From CAYQQJ01 sp964419935 (GTDB lineage Bacteria; Pseudomonadota; Gammaproteobacteria; Pseudomonadales; Cellvibrionaceae): 64,000 bases of DNA. The notes under the pieces were generated by a model that ran no database searches, had not been told where the DNA came from, and saw only the letters and a list, made by a program, of their open reading frames with translations. Within the stretch, counting starts at the first letter, position 1. The number at the start of each line of letters is the position of its first letter. The stretch spans positions 1-64,000 of the forward strand of contig CAYQQJ010000007.1 in NCBI GenBank assembly GCA_964419935.1. Direction: 5' to 3'. Made by a program: the position numbers and the translations under genes. This document shows positions 17,428 through 31,245 of the stretch, in pieces.

Positions 17428-17992
17428 AATCAATTTACTGCCCTGGCGTGAAGAGTACCGGGAAGAAAAGAAAAAAGAATTTTTTGTTCAATTTGCCATG
17501 GTTTGTGCGCTGGCTCTCGTTTTGGCTTATGCCTGGATTCAGGTAATGGCCAATGCTGTCGATAATCAAAACGAGCGCAACGCAATCCTGCAATCTGAAA
17601 TCAACCTGCTGCAGCAGCAGGTCAAAGAGATTCAGGAGCTGAAGAAGCGTCGCGCTGAGCTGGTTGAGCGAATGAAGGTGATTCAGGATCTGCAAGGTAC
17701 ACGACCAATCATTGTGCGCTATTTTGATGAGTTGGTAAGAGCCGTACCGGACGGGATTTATATTGTTTCACTCACGCGCTCCGGTGACACCATAACGCTT
17801 GAAGGCGTGACTGAATCCAATAACCGGGTCTCGACATTTATGCGGCAACTTGACGACTCGGAATGGTTTGCTGATCCCAACCTGAAATCCGTCACAGCCG
17901 ATTCAACCTTCGGTGAGCAAGCGAGTCGCTTCTCTATGCTTGTCAAAACCGTTCTTCCTGCCGGGCAGCAGGAAGAGAAAGGGGGGGCTTGA
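17420..17992 (+). CDS. pilN: PilN, type IV pilus alignment protein
   Basis: Bitopic inner-membrane protein, 190 aa, whose cytoplasmic N-terminus MARINLLPWREE carries the conserved INLLPWR motif that docks in PilM. One membrane helix (about 22-40), a coiled coil (NEINLLQQQVKEIQELKKRRAEL region) and a ferredoxin-like periplasmic domain. The ATG at 17420 lies inside the end of pilM (eight-base overlap). Confidence 0.95.
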   Translation: MARINLLPWREEYREEKKKEFFVQFAMVCALALVLAYAWIQVMANAVDNQNERNAILQSEINLLQQQVKEIQELKKRRAELVERMKVIQDLQGTRPIIVRYFDELVRAVPDGIYIVSLTRSGDTITLEGVTESNNRVSTFMRQLDDSEWFADPNLKSVTADSTFGEQASRFSMLVKTVLPAGQQEEKGGA

Positions 17993-17994
17993 TC

Positions 17995-18612
17995 ATGGCC
18001 GATATGGCGGAATTCCTGGAACAAGTAAAGAATTTTGATATTTCGGAAGTCGATATCCAGCGGATTGGCGTCTGGCCTCTGCCGGCACGGATACTGGTTT
18101 GCGTAGCAGCGGCGATCCTGATTATTGTGGGTGCTTACTTTCTAGTTGTGAAAGATAAGAACCTGGAACTCGCCAACGCGCAGAGCAAGGAACAGACGCT
18201 GAAAACTTCTTTTGAGGCCAAAGCGGATGAAGCGGCTAATCTGGAAGGTTACCGAGAGCAAATGGTGCAAATGGAGGAGTCATTCGACGCAATTCTGAAG
18301 CAATTGCCGAGTGACACTGAAGTACCTGGCCTGCTTGAAGATATCGATGAAAAGGGCGTTAGTAGTCGTTTGAGTATCGAACGAATCGAGCTGCAACCCG
18401 AGCAGTCGTCCGAATTTTATATCGAGCTTCCAATCCGGATAGAGGTTACTGGCGGTTACCACGAGTTTGGTTCTTTCGTAAGTGGTATAGCGGGGATGCC
18501 CCGAATCGTGACGCTGCATGATTACACCATCAAACGATTGGATAATCAGGCGGGGTTGCGCATGGATATTCTGGCGAAAACTTACCGATACAAAGCCCAG
18601 GATGAAGAGTGA
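17995..18612 (+). CDS. pilO: PilO, type IV pilus alignment protein
   Basis: Partner of PilN in the inner-membrane alignment complex. 205 aa from ATG 17995, two bases after the pilN stop and preceded by a strong AGAAAGGGGGG site. Cytoplasmic N-terminus, membrane helix at about 30-50 (ILVCVAAAILIIVGAYFLVV), coiled coil, and a C-terminal ferredoxin-like domain (IELPIRIEVTGGYHEFGSFVSGIAGMPRIV). Confidence 0.94.
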   Translation: MADMAEFLEQVKNFDISEVDIQRIGVWPLPARILVCVAAAILIIVGAYFLVVKDKNLELANAQSKEQTLKTSFEAKADEAANLEGYREQMVQMEESFDAILKQLPSDTEVPGLLEDIDEKGVSSRLSIERIELQPEQSSEFYIELPIRIEVTGGYHEFGSFVSGIAGMPRIVTLHDYTIKRLDNQAGLRMDILAKTYRYKAQDEE

Positions 18613-19148
18613 TGTTTAATTCAATGACAAGAATTCTGCCTGTGATGGCTTTGTGCCTGCTCTCGGTCGGCTGTGGGTCAAGTGGTAGCCAGGAGGAGTT
18701 GAGGGATTATATTCGGGAGGTCAAATCAAGGCCGCCCGGAGTGATTGAGCCTATGCCAACATTTCGACCTTATGAAGCGTTTGTCTATAGTGCTGCAGCA
18801 AAACGCAGCCCTTTTGATCAGCCTGTTGAAGAAAAGCAGCGCATGCTGGGGGAGGCCGATGCGGACCTCAAGCCCGACTTGTCGAGAGAAAAGGAATTCC
18901 TGGAATCCTTCGATCTGAACGCTCTGACAATGGTGGGCACCCTGGAGCGAAATGGGACGCTGTGGGCACTGATCAGTGATGGAAGTGGCGGTATTCATCG
19001 AATCACCACGGGTAACTACCTGGGTAAAGATCATGGTCGCGTGATTGAAACGTCACGGACACAGCTTCAAATCATAGAAATTGTTTCCAACGGTCTCGAC
19101 GGTTGGGTAGAGCGCCCACGAGTGCTCAAATTATCTGAGAAGGAATAA
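18612..19148 (+). CDS. pilP: PilP, type IV pilus assembly lipoprotein
   Basis: Lipoprotein linking the PilMNO platform to the PilQ secretin. 178 aa from ATG 18612, which overlaps the pilO stop (TGATG). Signal peptide with lipobox L-S-V-G-C; then a disordered stretch and a C-terminal beta-sandwich HR domain (LTMVGTLERNGTLWALISDGSGGIHRI). Confidence 0.94.
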   Translation: MFNSMTRILPVMALCLLSVGCGSSGSQEELRDYIREVKSRPPGVIEPMPTFRPYEAFVYSAAAKRSPFDQPVEEKQRMLGEADADLKPDLSREKEFLESFDLNALTMVGTLERNGTLWALISDGSGGIHRITTGNYLGKDHGRVIETSRTQLQIIEIVSNGLDGWVERPRVLKLSEKE

Positions 19149-19153
19149 CTAGC

Positions 19154-21337
19154 ATGCTGGCAATCACTAGAAAAAAAGCTGGAGCTTCCCTGGTACGCAT
19201 AGCCTTTTTGGTGTCGGCACTTGGGTTTTCATCCTCCCTTCTGGCTGTTGAGCTGAAGGATCTCAAAATTGCCGAGCTGCCTGGCGAGCGAGCGGAATTG
19301 CGGTTGCAGTTTTCGGAAGCCCCTGCCCAACCGCAAGGCTACAGTATCGATCAGCCCGCTCGTGTCGTGCTGGATTTTCCTGATGTTCAGAATTCTCTCG
19401 AACAGAAAAAGTATCCGGTTGCCATAGGGGCAATAGACAGTGCGGTGGTGATATCCGGTGGCAATCGGACCCGTTTGATCGTCAATATGTCAGAGCTATC
19501 GGCATACGAAACGCGAATTGAGGGGAATGAGCTGGTATTGCAGATCGGCGGGGAAGCCAAGGCGGCGAATGTTGCGGAAGCTAATGCGAGCGATAACAAC
19601 ACGTTAAGTGGTGGTTCAACAACTTCCCAGCAATTCGACGGCACTGACGTCGCTATAAAAAATGTCGATTTCCGGCGGGGCGAGAAAGGAGAAGGTCGCG
19701 TCATTATCGATCTCAGCGATCCATCGGTCGGTATCGACGTACAGGAAGTGGCCGGCGGAGTGGAGATCCAGTTTTTCAATACCGAATTGCCGAAAGAGCT
19801 GAGGCGCAAACTGGACGTTACCGACTTTGCAACACCGGTAACAGAGGTTTCCGCCACGGTCGAAGGTTCCAGCGCTGTGCTATCTATCGCCGCCACCGGT
19901 GAATATGACTACCTGGCATACCAGGCCGACAATGAATACGTTGTGAGCCTCAAGCCTTTGACGCGTGCAGAGCTCGAAGAGAAAAAGGCAAAATTTGCTT
20001 ATGTTGGCGAAAAGCTGTCGCTGAACTTTCAGGACATCGAAGTGCGCAACGTGCTGCAGATTATTGCCGACTTCAACGATCTGAACCTGGTCGCCAGTGA
20101 CACCGTGACCGGCAGTATTACCCTGCGGCTCGACAGCGTGCCTTGGGATCAGGCGCTGGATCTGGTTTTGAAAACCAAAGGGCTCGACAAGCGCCAGATC
20201 GGCAATGTGCTGTTAGTCGCACCTGCGGCAGAAATTGCAGAGCGAGAGCGTCAGGAGCTGGCGACTCAGAAACAATTGCAGGAACTGGCGCCGTTGCGCA
20301 CGGAATATATTCGTGTGCGCTACGCCAACGCCCGGGAGCTGTTTAATCTGTTCGTCGGCGACGAGGCTGGCGGCGGTCAGGGTGGCGGGGCTGGAGGTTC
20401 TGAACGCAACTCTACCGGAAGTATTTTGTCCGAGCGCGGCAGTGCGATTGTGGATGAGCGTACCAATTCAATCATCCTGACCGATACCGAAGACAAGATT
20501 GCTGAATTCCGTCGCGTCATCGACCGGGTGGATATTCCCATTCGCCAGGTCATGATCGAAGCGCGGATTGTGATTGCCAATACCGACTTTTCAAAAGAGT
20601 TGGGTGTTCGTTGGGGTGGTGCCGCGGCATCGATCAACGGAAATACGGTGTATCAGGCCGCCGGTTCACGGGAGTCGCTGGACAGCGATCCTGGGTCTCC
20701 CGCTGAATTTTTCTACGCGGGTGGTACGACGGATATTGCAGAAAACGCCGTGGTTGATCTCGGAGTCTTTGAGCCGGTAGGCAGCCTGGCGATGAGTGTT
20801 ATTGGCGAAGATTTCATGCTGGATATGGAGCTTTCCGCCCTGGAAAGTAACGGTTATGCTGAAATTGTCTCTCAGCCAAAAGTCATTACCGGTGACAAGC
20901 AGCAGGCGTCTATTTCCAGTGGTACTGAAATTCCTTACCAGGAAGCGTCCGCCAGTGGTGCAACTACCACGTCCTTCAAGGAGGCCGTACTTAAACTGGA
21001 CGTGACTCCGCAAATCACCCCGGACGACAATATCATCATGAATCTGGTGATCAATCAGGATTCCGTGGGAGCCCTGGATACCGGGTCGGGTATTCCAACC
21101 ATCGACGTCACCGAACTGCAAACTCAGGTATTGGTTGCCGATGGTCAAACCATTGTGCTGGGTGGTATATATCAAACGGAGCAAGTGACTTCGCAAAGAA
21201 AGGTTCCGCTGTTGGGCGATATCCCTATCCTCGGCAAATTGTTTCGCAATGATTTCAAATCCGAAGACAAGCGGGAACTGTTGATTTTTATCACGCCGCG
21301 TTTGATGAACTCTGATTTCTCCAATACTACGTATTGA
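19154..21337 (+). CDS. pilQ: PilQ, type IV pilus secretin
   Basis: Outer-membrane secretin through which the pilus passes. 727 aa: signal peptide (cleavage near LLAVE), one or two AMIN domains (about 30-270) binding peptidoglycan, secretin N0/STN domain (LSLNFQDIEVRNVLQIIADF, about 290-360), an N1 domain with a Gly-rich loop, and the C-terminal secretin channel ending VPLLGDIPILGKLFR and LLIFITPRLM. Five bases follow the pilP stop. Confidence 0.96.
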   Translation: MLAITRKKAGASLVRIAFLVSALGFSSSLLAVELKDLKIAELPGERAELRLQFSEAPAQPQGYSIDQPARVVLDFPDVQNSLEQKKYPVAIGAIDSAVVISGGNRTRLIVNMSELSAYETRIEGNELVLQIGGEAKAANVAEANASDNNTLSGGSTTSQQFDGTDVAIKNVDFRRGEKGEGRVIIDLSDPSVGIDVQEVAGGVEIQFFNTELPKELRRKLDVTDFATPVTEVSATVEGSSAVLSIAATGEYDYLAYQADNEYVVSLKPLTRAELEEKKAKFAYVGEKLSLNFQDIEVRNVLQIIADFNDLNLVASDTVTGSITLRLDSVPWDQALDLVLKTKGLDKRQIGNVLLVAPAAEIAERERQELATQKQLQELAPLRTEYIRVRYANARELFNLFVGDEAGGGQGGGAGGSERNSTGSILSERGSAIVDERTNSIILTDTEDKIAEFRRVIDRVDIPIRQVMIEARIVIANTDFSKELGVRWGGAAASINGNTVYQAAGSRESLDSDPGSPAEFFYAGGTTDIAENAVVDLGVFEPVGSLAMSVIGEDFMLDMELSALESNGYAEIVSQPKVITGDKQQASISSGTEIPYQEASASGATTTSFKEAVLKLDVTPQITPDDNIIMNLVINQDSVGALDTGSGIPTIDVTELQTQVLVADGQTIVLGGIYQTEQVTSQRKVPLLGDIPILGKLFRNDFKSEDKRELLIFITPRLMNSDFSNTTY

Positions 21338-21339
21338 TT

Positions 21340-21843
21340 GTGGCAAACAACATCATCTTGGTCGGCCCCATGGGGGCCGGCAAATCAACCATTGGCAAAA
21401 ACCTCGCAAGCCGGCTGCACTTTCGCTTTTGCGATTCTGACTCGGTCATAGAAAGCCGCACCGGTGCGGATATTCCCTGGATATTCGATGTTGAAGGCGA
21501 AGAAGGATTTCGCGTTCGCGAAACCGCAGTGCTTCGGGAATTGCTACAGGATAAGGGCCAGGTTGTTGCCACCGGGGGCGGGATCGTTCTGAAATCTGAA
21601 AACCGTCAACTGCTCATTGAAGGTGGCGTCGTCGTGTATCTCACCGCATCACTGGATCAGTTGGTGCAGCGCACCTCCAAGGACCGCAAGCGGCCACTCC
21701 TGCAGGTGAGCAACCCCCGCGAGCGCCTCAAGCAGATTGTTGAAGAGCGGGACCCTCTATACCGCTCCGTAGCCAATCATGTGATAACTACCGATGGTCG
21801 GGGACCCCGAGCGGTTGTGCAGGACATCATCGAGCTTCTGTAG
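21340..21843 (+). CDS. aroK: Shikimate kinase
   Basis: Phosphorylates shikimate at C3 in the aromatic amino-acid pathway. About 167 aa from GTG 21340 (or TTG 21334, overlapping the pilQ stop); no ATG exists before the P-loop, so translation is probably coupled to pilQ. P-loop GPMGAGKST, DSDxxIE (FCDSDSVIESRTG), substrate-binding FRVRET and GGGIVL, lid RKRPLL. The pilQ-aroK-aroB order is conserved in gammaproteobacteria. Confidence 0.94.
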   Translation: MANNIILVGPMGAGKSTIGKNLASRLHFRFCDSDSVIESRTGADIPWIFDVEGEEGFRVRETAVLRELLQDKGQVVATGGGIVLKSENRQLLIEGGVVVYLTASLDQLVQRTSKDRKRPLLQVSNPRERLKQIVEERDPLYRSVANHVITTDGRGPRAVVQDIIELL

Positions 21844-21969
21844 TCAGTCGTCACCTTGCGCATGCAGGTTTGCCGGTTTGCACCGCGCCTTCAATCATTC
21901 TCTTTGTCGCGAATGTGATAGCATTCGCCGAACCTTTTTTCAAAATCCCATTTGGTAAACTCGAACGAT

Positions 21970-23052
21970 ATGCGACAACTAACGGTTGAATTGGGAGACC
22001 GCAGCTACCCGATATACATTGGCTCCAATTTGCTTTGCAATAGTGATTTGGTCGCGCCATATCTGGCTGGTAAACAGGTGATGGTTGTGACCAATGAGAC
22101 CATTGCACCGCTTTACCTTGAGCCTTTCACCCAAGCATTGGGCGCTCATGCGCAGGTTGATACGTTGATTCTGCCCGACGGCGAGAAATACAAGAACCTG
22201 GATACCTGGAACAGTATTTTTGATGGCTTGCTCGCCGGTAGGCACAATCGCAAGACGACGCTAATCGCCCTGGGCGGCGGTGTTATTGGCGACATGGTCG
22301 GATTCGCCGCAGCTTGTTACCAGCGCGGCGTTGCATTCATCCAGGTGCCGACAACCCTGCTATCCCAGGTGGACTCATCGGTCGGTGGCAAAACCGGTGT
22401 GAACCACAAGTTGGGCAAGAACATGATTGGCGCATTTCACCAGCCGAACAGCGTGGTGATTGACACAGATGTTCTGCAAACTCTGCCCGCTCGCGAGTTG
22501 TCGGCGGGTTTGGCGGAGGTCATCAAGTATGGCCTGATTGCCGATGCCGATTTTTTTGTGTGGCTCGAGGCCAATATCGGATCGCTCATCGACAAGCGCA
22601 CCGATGCATTGATCTATGCCATTGAGCGTTCATGTCAGATAAAAGCCGATGTGGTGGCCGCTGACGAACGAGAAGGCGGCATTCGCGCGACCCTCAACCT
22701 GGGGCACACCTTCGGGCATGCCATTGAAACCGTGCAGGGCTATGGCAACTGGCTCCATGGTGAAGCGGTGGGAGCCGGAATGATGATGGCGTGTCGCCTG
22801 TCTGCGAATCTCGGCTGGCTCCCGGGCGAAGTCGTTGATCGGGCAGAAGCGTTGATTGCCGCTGCGGGTTTGCCGGTTGCGCCGCCAGAGAATATGAGCG
22901 CTGCCGATTTCATGGAAAACATGGCCGTGGATAAGAAAGTTCTGGATGGTCGGTTGCGTCTGGTGTTGCTGAAAGCCTGCGGAGAGGCAGTGGTCACCAG
23001 TGATTTTGACAGAAAGACACTCGTCGCTTTGCTTGACGATTATTGTTCCTAG
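21970..23052 (+). CDS. aroB: 3-Dehydroquinate synthase
   Basis: Second enzyme of the shikimate pathway, NAD- and Zn-dependent. 360 aa from ATG 21970 (MRQLTVELGDRSYPIYIG). NAD-binding GGGVIGDMVGFAAA, VPTTLLSQVDSSVGGKTGVN, and metal ligands in GLAEVIKYG, NLGHTFGHAIE and HGEAVGAGM. 126 bases separate it from aroK; no terminator is seen there. Confidence 0.96.
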   Translation: MRQLTVELGDRSYPIYIGSNLLCNSDLVAPYLAGKQVMVVTNETIAPLYLEPFTQALGAHAQVDTLILPDGEKYKNLDTWNSIFDGLLAGRHNRKTTLIALGGGVIGDMVGFAAACYQRGVAFIQVPTTLLSQVDSSVGGKTGVNHKLGKNMIGAFHQPNSVVIDTDVLQTLPARELSAGLAEVIKYGLIADADFFVWLEANIGSLIDKRTDALIYAIERSCQIKADVVAADEREGGIRATLNLGHTFGHAIETVQGYGNWLHGEAVGAGMMMACRLSANLGWLPGEVVDRAEALIAAAGLPVAPPENMSAADFMENMAVDKKVLDGRLRLVLLKACGEAVVTSDFDRKTLVALLDDYCS

Positions 23053-23157
23053 TCAAACATCGCCCGCGGCCGCTCAGTGTTCACGGCCAATTCGCCCGGC
23101 ACGTAACTGGCCGGCGATGATTCATTTCAAAGACTTCGACGGCGGGAGCTCTGCCAC

Positions 23158-24813
23158 ATGCAAAATGACTCTCAGTTCAGTCTCGAATTATCCCGGGTAG
23201 ACGCTACGCACAACCACTCGTTCGAACCGGTTTTCCGGGTAGCGTCCCATGAAGAGCTGTTGGATCAGCTGGCTCATGGAGCGCAGTTCAACCCCGGCAT
23301 TCAGGTTGTTGAAGGTCCTGTCGGTAGCGGCAAATCCACACTGGCCGCCAGTCTGTATCGCGAGCATCTGGCTACTTGTGAACATCGGGGCGCGATTCAG
23401 GTTGAACCCGGCGAAGCGCCGCAAGTCACCCTGGCCAAGGTCGCCATGTCTCTTGGAGTGGGCGCTGGCCACGCGCAGTCAGCGGGGGAGTTGATGGCCG
23501 CTTTGCGCCATTTTTCCCAGTCTCTTCACGCTCAATCCCAGGTCGGGATCCTTGTTATTGACGACGCCCAGCAGCTGGACCAGCAAACCATCGCCGCGCT
23601 ACTGAGCCTGCTGCAGGGCACGGCTGAGTCGGGGTTTGGTCTTCATTTTGTGCTGTGGTCAGAGCCGGGACTCATCCAGCGCCTGGATGCGCTTCAGCTG
23701 GTCGATGTGGCTGTACATGATTTTGTCGTGCCATTATTGTCATTGGACGAGGTGCAGGCCGTGGTCCGCCAGCTGCCAGCGGGTCCCCAGTGGGATGTCC
23801 GGCAATTGTGGGCAGAATCTGAGGGTCGTATAGGACAGTTAAAATCCCTGATTCAGGAGCAGCTGACCAATGACCGGCCAGCAGATCAAATCGACATTCC
23901 AACAGCTCACCAGGCCGATCCTCCAGTTCACTCGTTAGCGGCGGGAACCGTTCTGGGACTACCGGTATTGCATGTTGCGGCGCTGGCGCTATTGGTTGTG
24001 GTATTGATCGGTGCGCTGTTTGCCTGGGATCCCACGTCGGGGACACTGGATTCCGCTCCTGGGTCGGGTGGCGCCGAGCTTGAGGCGTCTGGTATCGCGA
24101 CCATGGGGCGTGGAAATGCGCCGGCGCAAACATCGAGTGACGCAGCTTCCGGATCCACCCGCTCACCAGAGGCAAATGCACCGGTAGCCTCTGAGATAAC
24201 CGTCCCGAATAATGACCTCCGCCCCAGTGAGCCGTCTTCTGAAGAGGGCGAGGCCGCAATCGGAGACTTTTCCCTTGAGCCTGTTATTGCTGACCGCGAG
24301 CTTCGACAGGCGCTTTATGGCAGGGCGTCGACTACAATAAGCAGCGACCCGGTAGCCACAAAGGAGCCGGTTGAGTCAGAGAGAGCTCACTCCAACGTTG
24401 CCCCTGCTCCTGCCCTCGAGCCGGACTCCGGCCTCAACCCAGCCCCCAAAAGCCCTCATCAACCCAAGGTTGCCGAAACGCCAGAGCCAGTCATGGAAGC
24501 GCCACTATCGCCTGACGTGGAGAAGCTGCTCGGATTCGCACCAGATAGCTACAGTTTGCAGATTATGGCCGCAACATCTCGGCAATCCCTGGAGAGGTTT
24601 AAGGCAGCACAACTCAACGCAGGTGAACTTTACCTCTACCAAACCGAGCGACAGGGCAAGCCGTGGTTTCTGCTGTTGTCGGGCAATTTCCCCTCCCGCG
24701 CAGCTGCCAGTGACGCCATTGAGCGGTTGCCGTCCGTCCAAAAATCCGCCGGACCCTGGCCGCGTCGCCTCGAAAATGTCCAGCAGGAGATTGAGTCAGT
24801 TCGCGGCCGTTAG
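23158..24813 (+). CDS. damX: DamX-like AAA/SPOR-domain protein
   Basis: 551-aa inner-membrane protein. The N-terminal ExeA/AAA-type ATPase domain has Walker A GPVGSGKST (53-61) and Walker B ILVIDDAQQ (near 134). A single membrane helix (about 263-290) is followed by a long Pro/Ser/Glu-rich periplasmic linker and a C-terminal SPOR domain (SYSLQIMAATSRQSLERF ... WFLLLSGNFPSRAAASDAIERL) targeting septal peptidoglycan. The pairing matches the protein between aroB and gltB in Pseudomonas. E. coli DamX lacks a convincing ATPase domain, so the symbol is by synteny and SPOR domain. Confidence 0.85.
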   Translation: MQNDSQFSLELSRVDATHNHSFEPVFRVASHEELLDQLAHGAQFNPGIQVVEGPVGSGKSTLAASLYREHLATCEHRGAIQVEPGEAPQVTLAKVAMSLGVGAGHAQSAGELMAALRHFSQSLHAQSQVGILVIDDAQQLDQQTIAALLSLLQGTAESGFGLHFVLWSEPGLIQRLDALQLVDVAVHDFVVPLLSLDEVQAVVRQLPAGPQWDVRQLWAESEGRIGQLKSLIQEQLTNDRPADQIDIPTAHQADPPVHSLAAGTVLGLPVLHVAALALLVVVLIGALFAWDPTSGTLDSAPGSGGAELEASGIATMGRGNAPAQTSSDAASGSTRSPEANAPVASEITVPNNDLRPSEPSSEEGEAAIGDFSLEPVIADRELRQALYGRASTTISSDPVATKEPVESERAHSNVAPAPALEPDSGLNPAPKSPHQPKVAETPEPVMEAPLSPDVEKLLGFAPDSYSLQIMAATSRQSLERFKAAQLNAGELYLYQTERQGKPWFLLLSGNFPSRAAASDAIERLPSVQKSAGPWPRRLENVQQEIESVRGR

Positions 24814-24820
24814 CGTATTT

Positions 24821-24858
24821 TGCGCTAAAATGGTGCGTAAATGCACCATTTTAGGGCC
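24821..24858 (+). promoter_or_regulatory. Pair of NtrC-like operator sites upstream of gltB
   Basis: TGCGCTAAAATGGTGCG (24821-24837) and TGCACCATTTTAGGGCC (24842-24858) each resemble the NtrC enhancer consensus TGCACCA-N3-TGGTGCA, the first in its right half and the second in its left half. Together they make a perfect 12-bp inverted repeat (24825-24836 with 24843-24854). As RNA this could also be a hairpin at the end of damX, but the T-run is 6 bases away, so the operator reading is preferred. A sigma-54-type promoter lies about 150 bases downstream. Confidence 0.55.
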
Positions 24859-24914
24859 TAGTTTTTTCTTGCCAAGGCTTTTTCCCCTCGTTATATTCAC
24901 CGCCCATTGCAGGC

Positions 24915-24940
24915 AAAGCCTCAGTGTTTTGGGGCTTTTT
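24915..24940 (+). terminator. Probable rho-independent terminator after damX
   Basis: AAAGCCTC (24915-24922) pairs with GGGGCTTT (24931-24938, one G-T pair) around an 8-base loop and runs into T5. It would end the pilM-damX transcript before the gltB promoter. Confidence 0.6.
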
Positions 24941-24999
24941 CGTCTCTGAAGGGCAGAACCCAATCTGCACTTTCTGTCCTGTCGCTGCGTTCGTCTCAG

Positions 25000-25015
25000 T
25001 GGAATCGACATTGCA
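25000..25015 (+). promoter_or_regulatory. Candidate sigma-54 promoter of gltB
   Basis: TGGAATCGACATTGCA has the invariant GG and GC separated by exactly 10 bases plus the TTGCA -12 block of the sigma-54 consensus TGGCACG-N4-TTGCA; the CAC after GG is not kept. The expected start is near 25026, 120 bases before the gltB ATG. The NtrC-like pair upstream supports it. Confidence 0.5.
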
Positions 25016-25147
25016 CTGAATCCTTCAGCTGAGTTTTGCGCTGAACTGTCGCATCAAGTTACACCGTTCATTGATGCACGACCTAAAAGCGTTGTACCGA
25101 TTCAGCACATTCAGTGCGCCACATACGTAAGTAAAGTGAAGCCGCCT

Positions 25148-29596
<4,449 letters not shown>

Positions 29597-29673
29597 AAGC
29601 ACGATAGTGGCGTGGCGCTGAAGGTGAAGATAGAGAATCCACCCTCATTTGCGTAACCGTTAGTTAAGTTAAG

Positions 29674-29694
29674 TTCAGCGCATGGCGCGCTGAA
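29674..29694 (+). other. Hairpin between gltB and gltD
   Basis: TTCAGCGC and GCGCTGAA form an 8-bp perfect stem with a 5-base loop in the gltB-gltD spacer. There is no T-run, so a processing or mRNA-stability role is more likely than termination, if it has any. Confidence 0.45.
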
Positions 29695-29709
29695 TATTGA
29701 GGCTGAATT

Positions 29710-31128
29710 ATGGCTGAGCGTTTGAACAACACTTTTCAATTCCTCGATGTCGGTCGGCAGGATCCGGACAAAAAAGATCTGCTGACGCGTAAGCGTGGTT
29801 TTGTTGAAATCTACGAACCCTTTACCCAGGGGCAGGCACAGGATCAGTCCCATCGCTGCCTCGAATGCGGTAATCCCTATTGCGAATGGAAGTGTCCGGT
29901 GCATAACTTCATACCGGACTGGCTCAAGTTGGTTGCCGAAGGCAACATCATGGAGGCGGCCGACCTGAGTCATCAGACCAACTCCCTGCCGGAAGTTTGC
30001 GGTCGCGTCTGCCCTCAGGATCGCCTGTGTGAAGGCGCCTGTACCCTCAACGACGGTTTTGGCGCGGTGACTATCGGCAACGTTGAAAAATACATCACGG
30101 AAACCGCCTTTGCTCTCGGTTGGAAGCCGGATCTGTCCAATGTTGTCTGGACCGGTAAAAAGGTCGCCATCATTGGCGCCGGCCCTGCGGGTATCGGATG
30201 TGCCGACGTGCTGGTGCGCAATGGCGTCAAGCCCGTGGTGTTTGACCGCTATCCGGAAATCGGTGGCCTGCTGACCTTTGGAATTCCTGAATTCAAGCTG
30301 GAGAAATCCGTGATGCGCCGTAGGCGCGAAGTATTCACCGAGATGGGCATCGAGTTCAGGTTGAATACGGAGGTGGGCAAGGACGTCACCATGGACGAGC
30401 TGTTGCGCGACTACGACGCCGTGTTCATGGGTATGGGCACCTATACCTATATGAAAGGCGGGTTTCCCGGTGAGGACTTGCCTGGCGTTTACGACGCTCT
30501 GCCGTTCCTCGTTTCCAGTGTCAACCGCAACCTTGGCTTTGAGAAGCACCCGGAAGACTACATCAGTGTGCAGGGCAAGCGCGTAGTGGTGCTCGGCGGT
30601 GGCGATACGGCCATGGACTGCAATCGCACATCCATTCGTCAGGGCGCTACCGAAGTAACCTGCGCCTATCGTCGGGATGAAGAAAACATGCCCGGTTCGC
30701 GCCGGGAGGTGCAGAACGCGCGGGAAGAGGGCGTCGAATTTCTGTTCAATCGCCAACCCGTTGCCATCGTCGGTGACGAGCAGGTCGAAGGGGTCAAGGT
30801 AATCTCCACCCGCCTGGGTGAACCCGATGAAAAGGGCCGCCGCCGCCCTGAAGCCATAGCGGGTAGCGAAGAAATCATCCCTGCCGATGTGGTGCTGATC
30901 GCCTTTGGTTTCCGCCCCAGTCCCGCTCCCTGGTTTGAGCAACACCAGATCGAAATCAACAATTGGGGTGCCGTTAAGGCGCCGGAAGTGCAACAATACA
31001 AGTTCCAGACCAGCAATCCGAAGGTATTCGCCGGTGGCGACATGGTGCGCGGTTCCGACCTGGTGGTAACAGCCATCTGGGAAGGGCGCGAAGCCGCTGA
31101 CGGCATTCTGGATTATCTGGACCAATAA
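29710..31128 (+). CDS. gltD: Glutamate synthase (NADPH) small subunit
   Basis: Flavoprotein passing electrons from NADPH to GltB. 472 aa. N-terminal 4Fe-4S ligand cysteines in CLECGNPYCEWKCPVHN and CGRVCPQDRLCEGAC, FAD-binding GAGPAGIGCA, NADPH-binding GGGDTAMDC, and the closing ATG-like segment FAGGDMVRGSDLVVTAI. Same operon as gltB. Confidence 0.97.
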   Translation: MAERLNNTFQFLDVGRQDPDKKDLLTRKRGFVEIYEPFTQGQAQDQSHRCLECGNPYCEWKCPVHNFIPDWLKLVAEGNIMEAADLSHQTNSLPEVCGRVCPQDRLCEGACTLNDGFGAVTIGNVEKYITETAFALGWKPDLSNVVWTGKKVAIIGAGPAGIGCADVLVRNGVKPVVFDRYPEIGGLLTFGIPEFKLEKSVMRRRREVFTEMGIEFRLNTEVGKDVTMDELLRDYDAVFMGMGTYTYMKGGFPGEDLPGVYDALPFLVSSVNRNLGFEKHPEDYISVQGKRVVVLGGGDTAMDCNRTSIRQGATEVTCAYRRDEENMPGSRREVQNAREEGVEFLFNRQPVAIVGDEQVEGVKVISTRLGEPDEKGRRRPEAIAGSEEIIPADVVLIAFGFRPSPAPWFEQHQIEINNWGAVKAPEVQQYKFQTSNPKVFAGGDMVRGSDLVVTAIWEGREAADGILDYLDQ

Positions 31129-31245
31129 CCGGGGGCAGCTGGCTTTGCACAGCGTGCCGCTGTGCAATCCATAAATGCAGGGGTGCGATGGAATGAATAG
31201 CCATCCGCTCATTGCAATTAAAGCTGATAAGGCCTGCCTGCTGTC

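Noticed and set aside
24825..24854. The CTAAAATGGTGC palindrome as the damX terminator
   Set aside because: The T-run starts six or more bases after the stem, and a better terminator stem with T5 lies at 24915-24940; the operator reading explains the conserved GGTGC halves.
25136..25147. GTG at 25136 as the gltB start
   Set aside because: ATG 25148 gives the usual 14-residue propeptide before the catalytic Cys; the GTG adds residues not seen in relatives.
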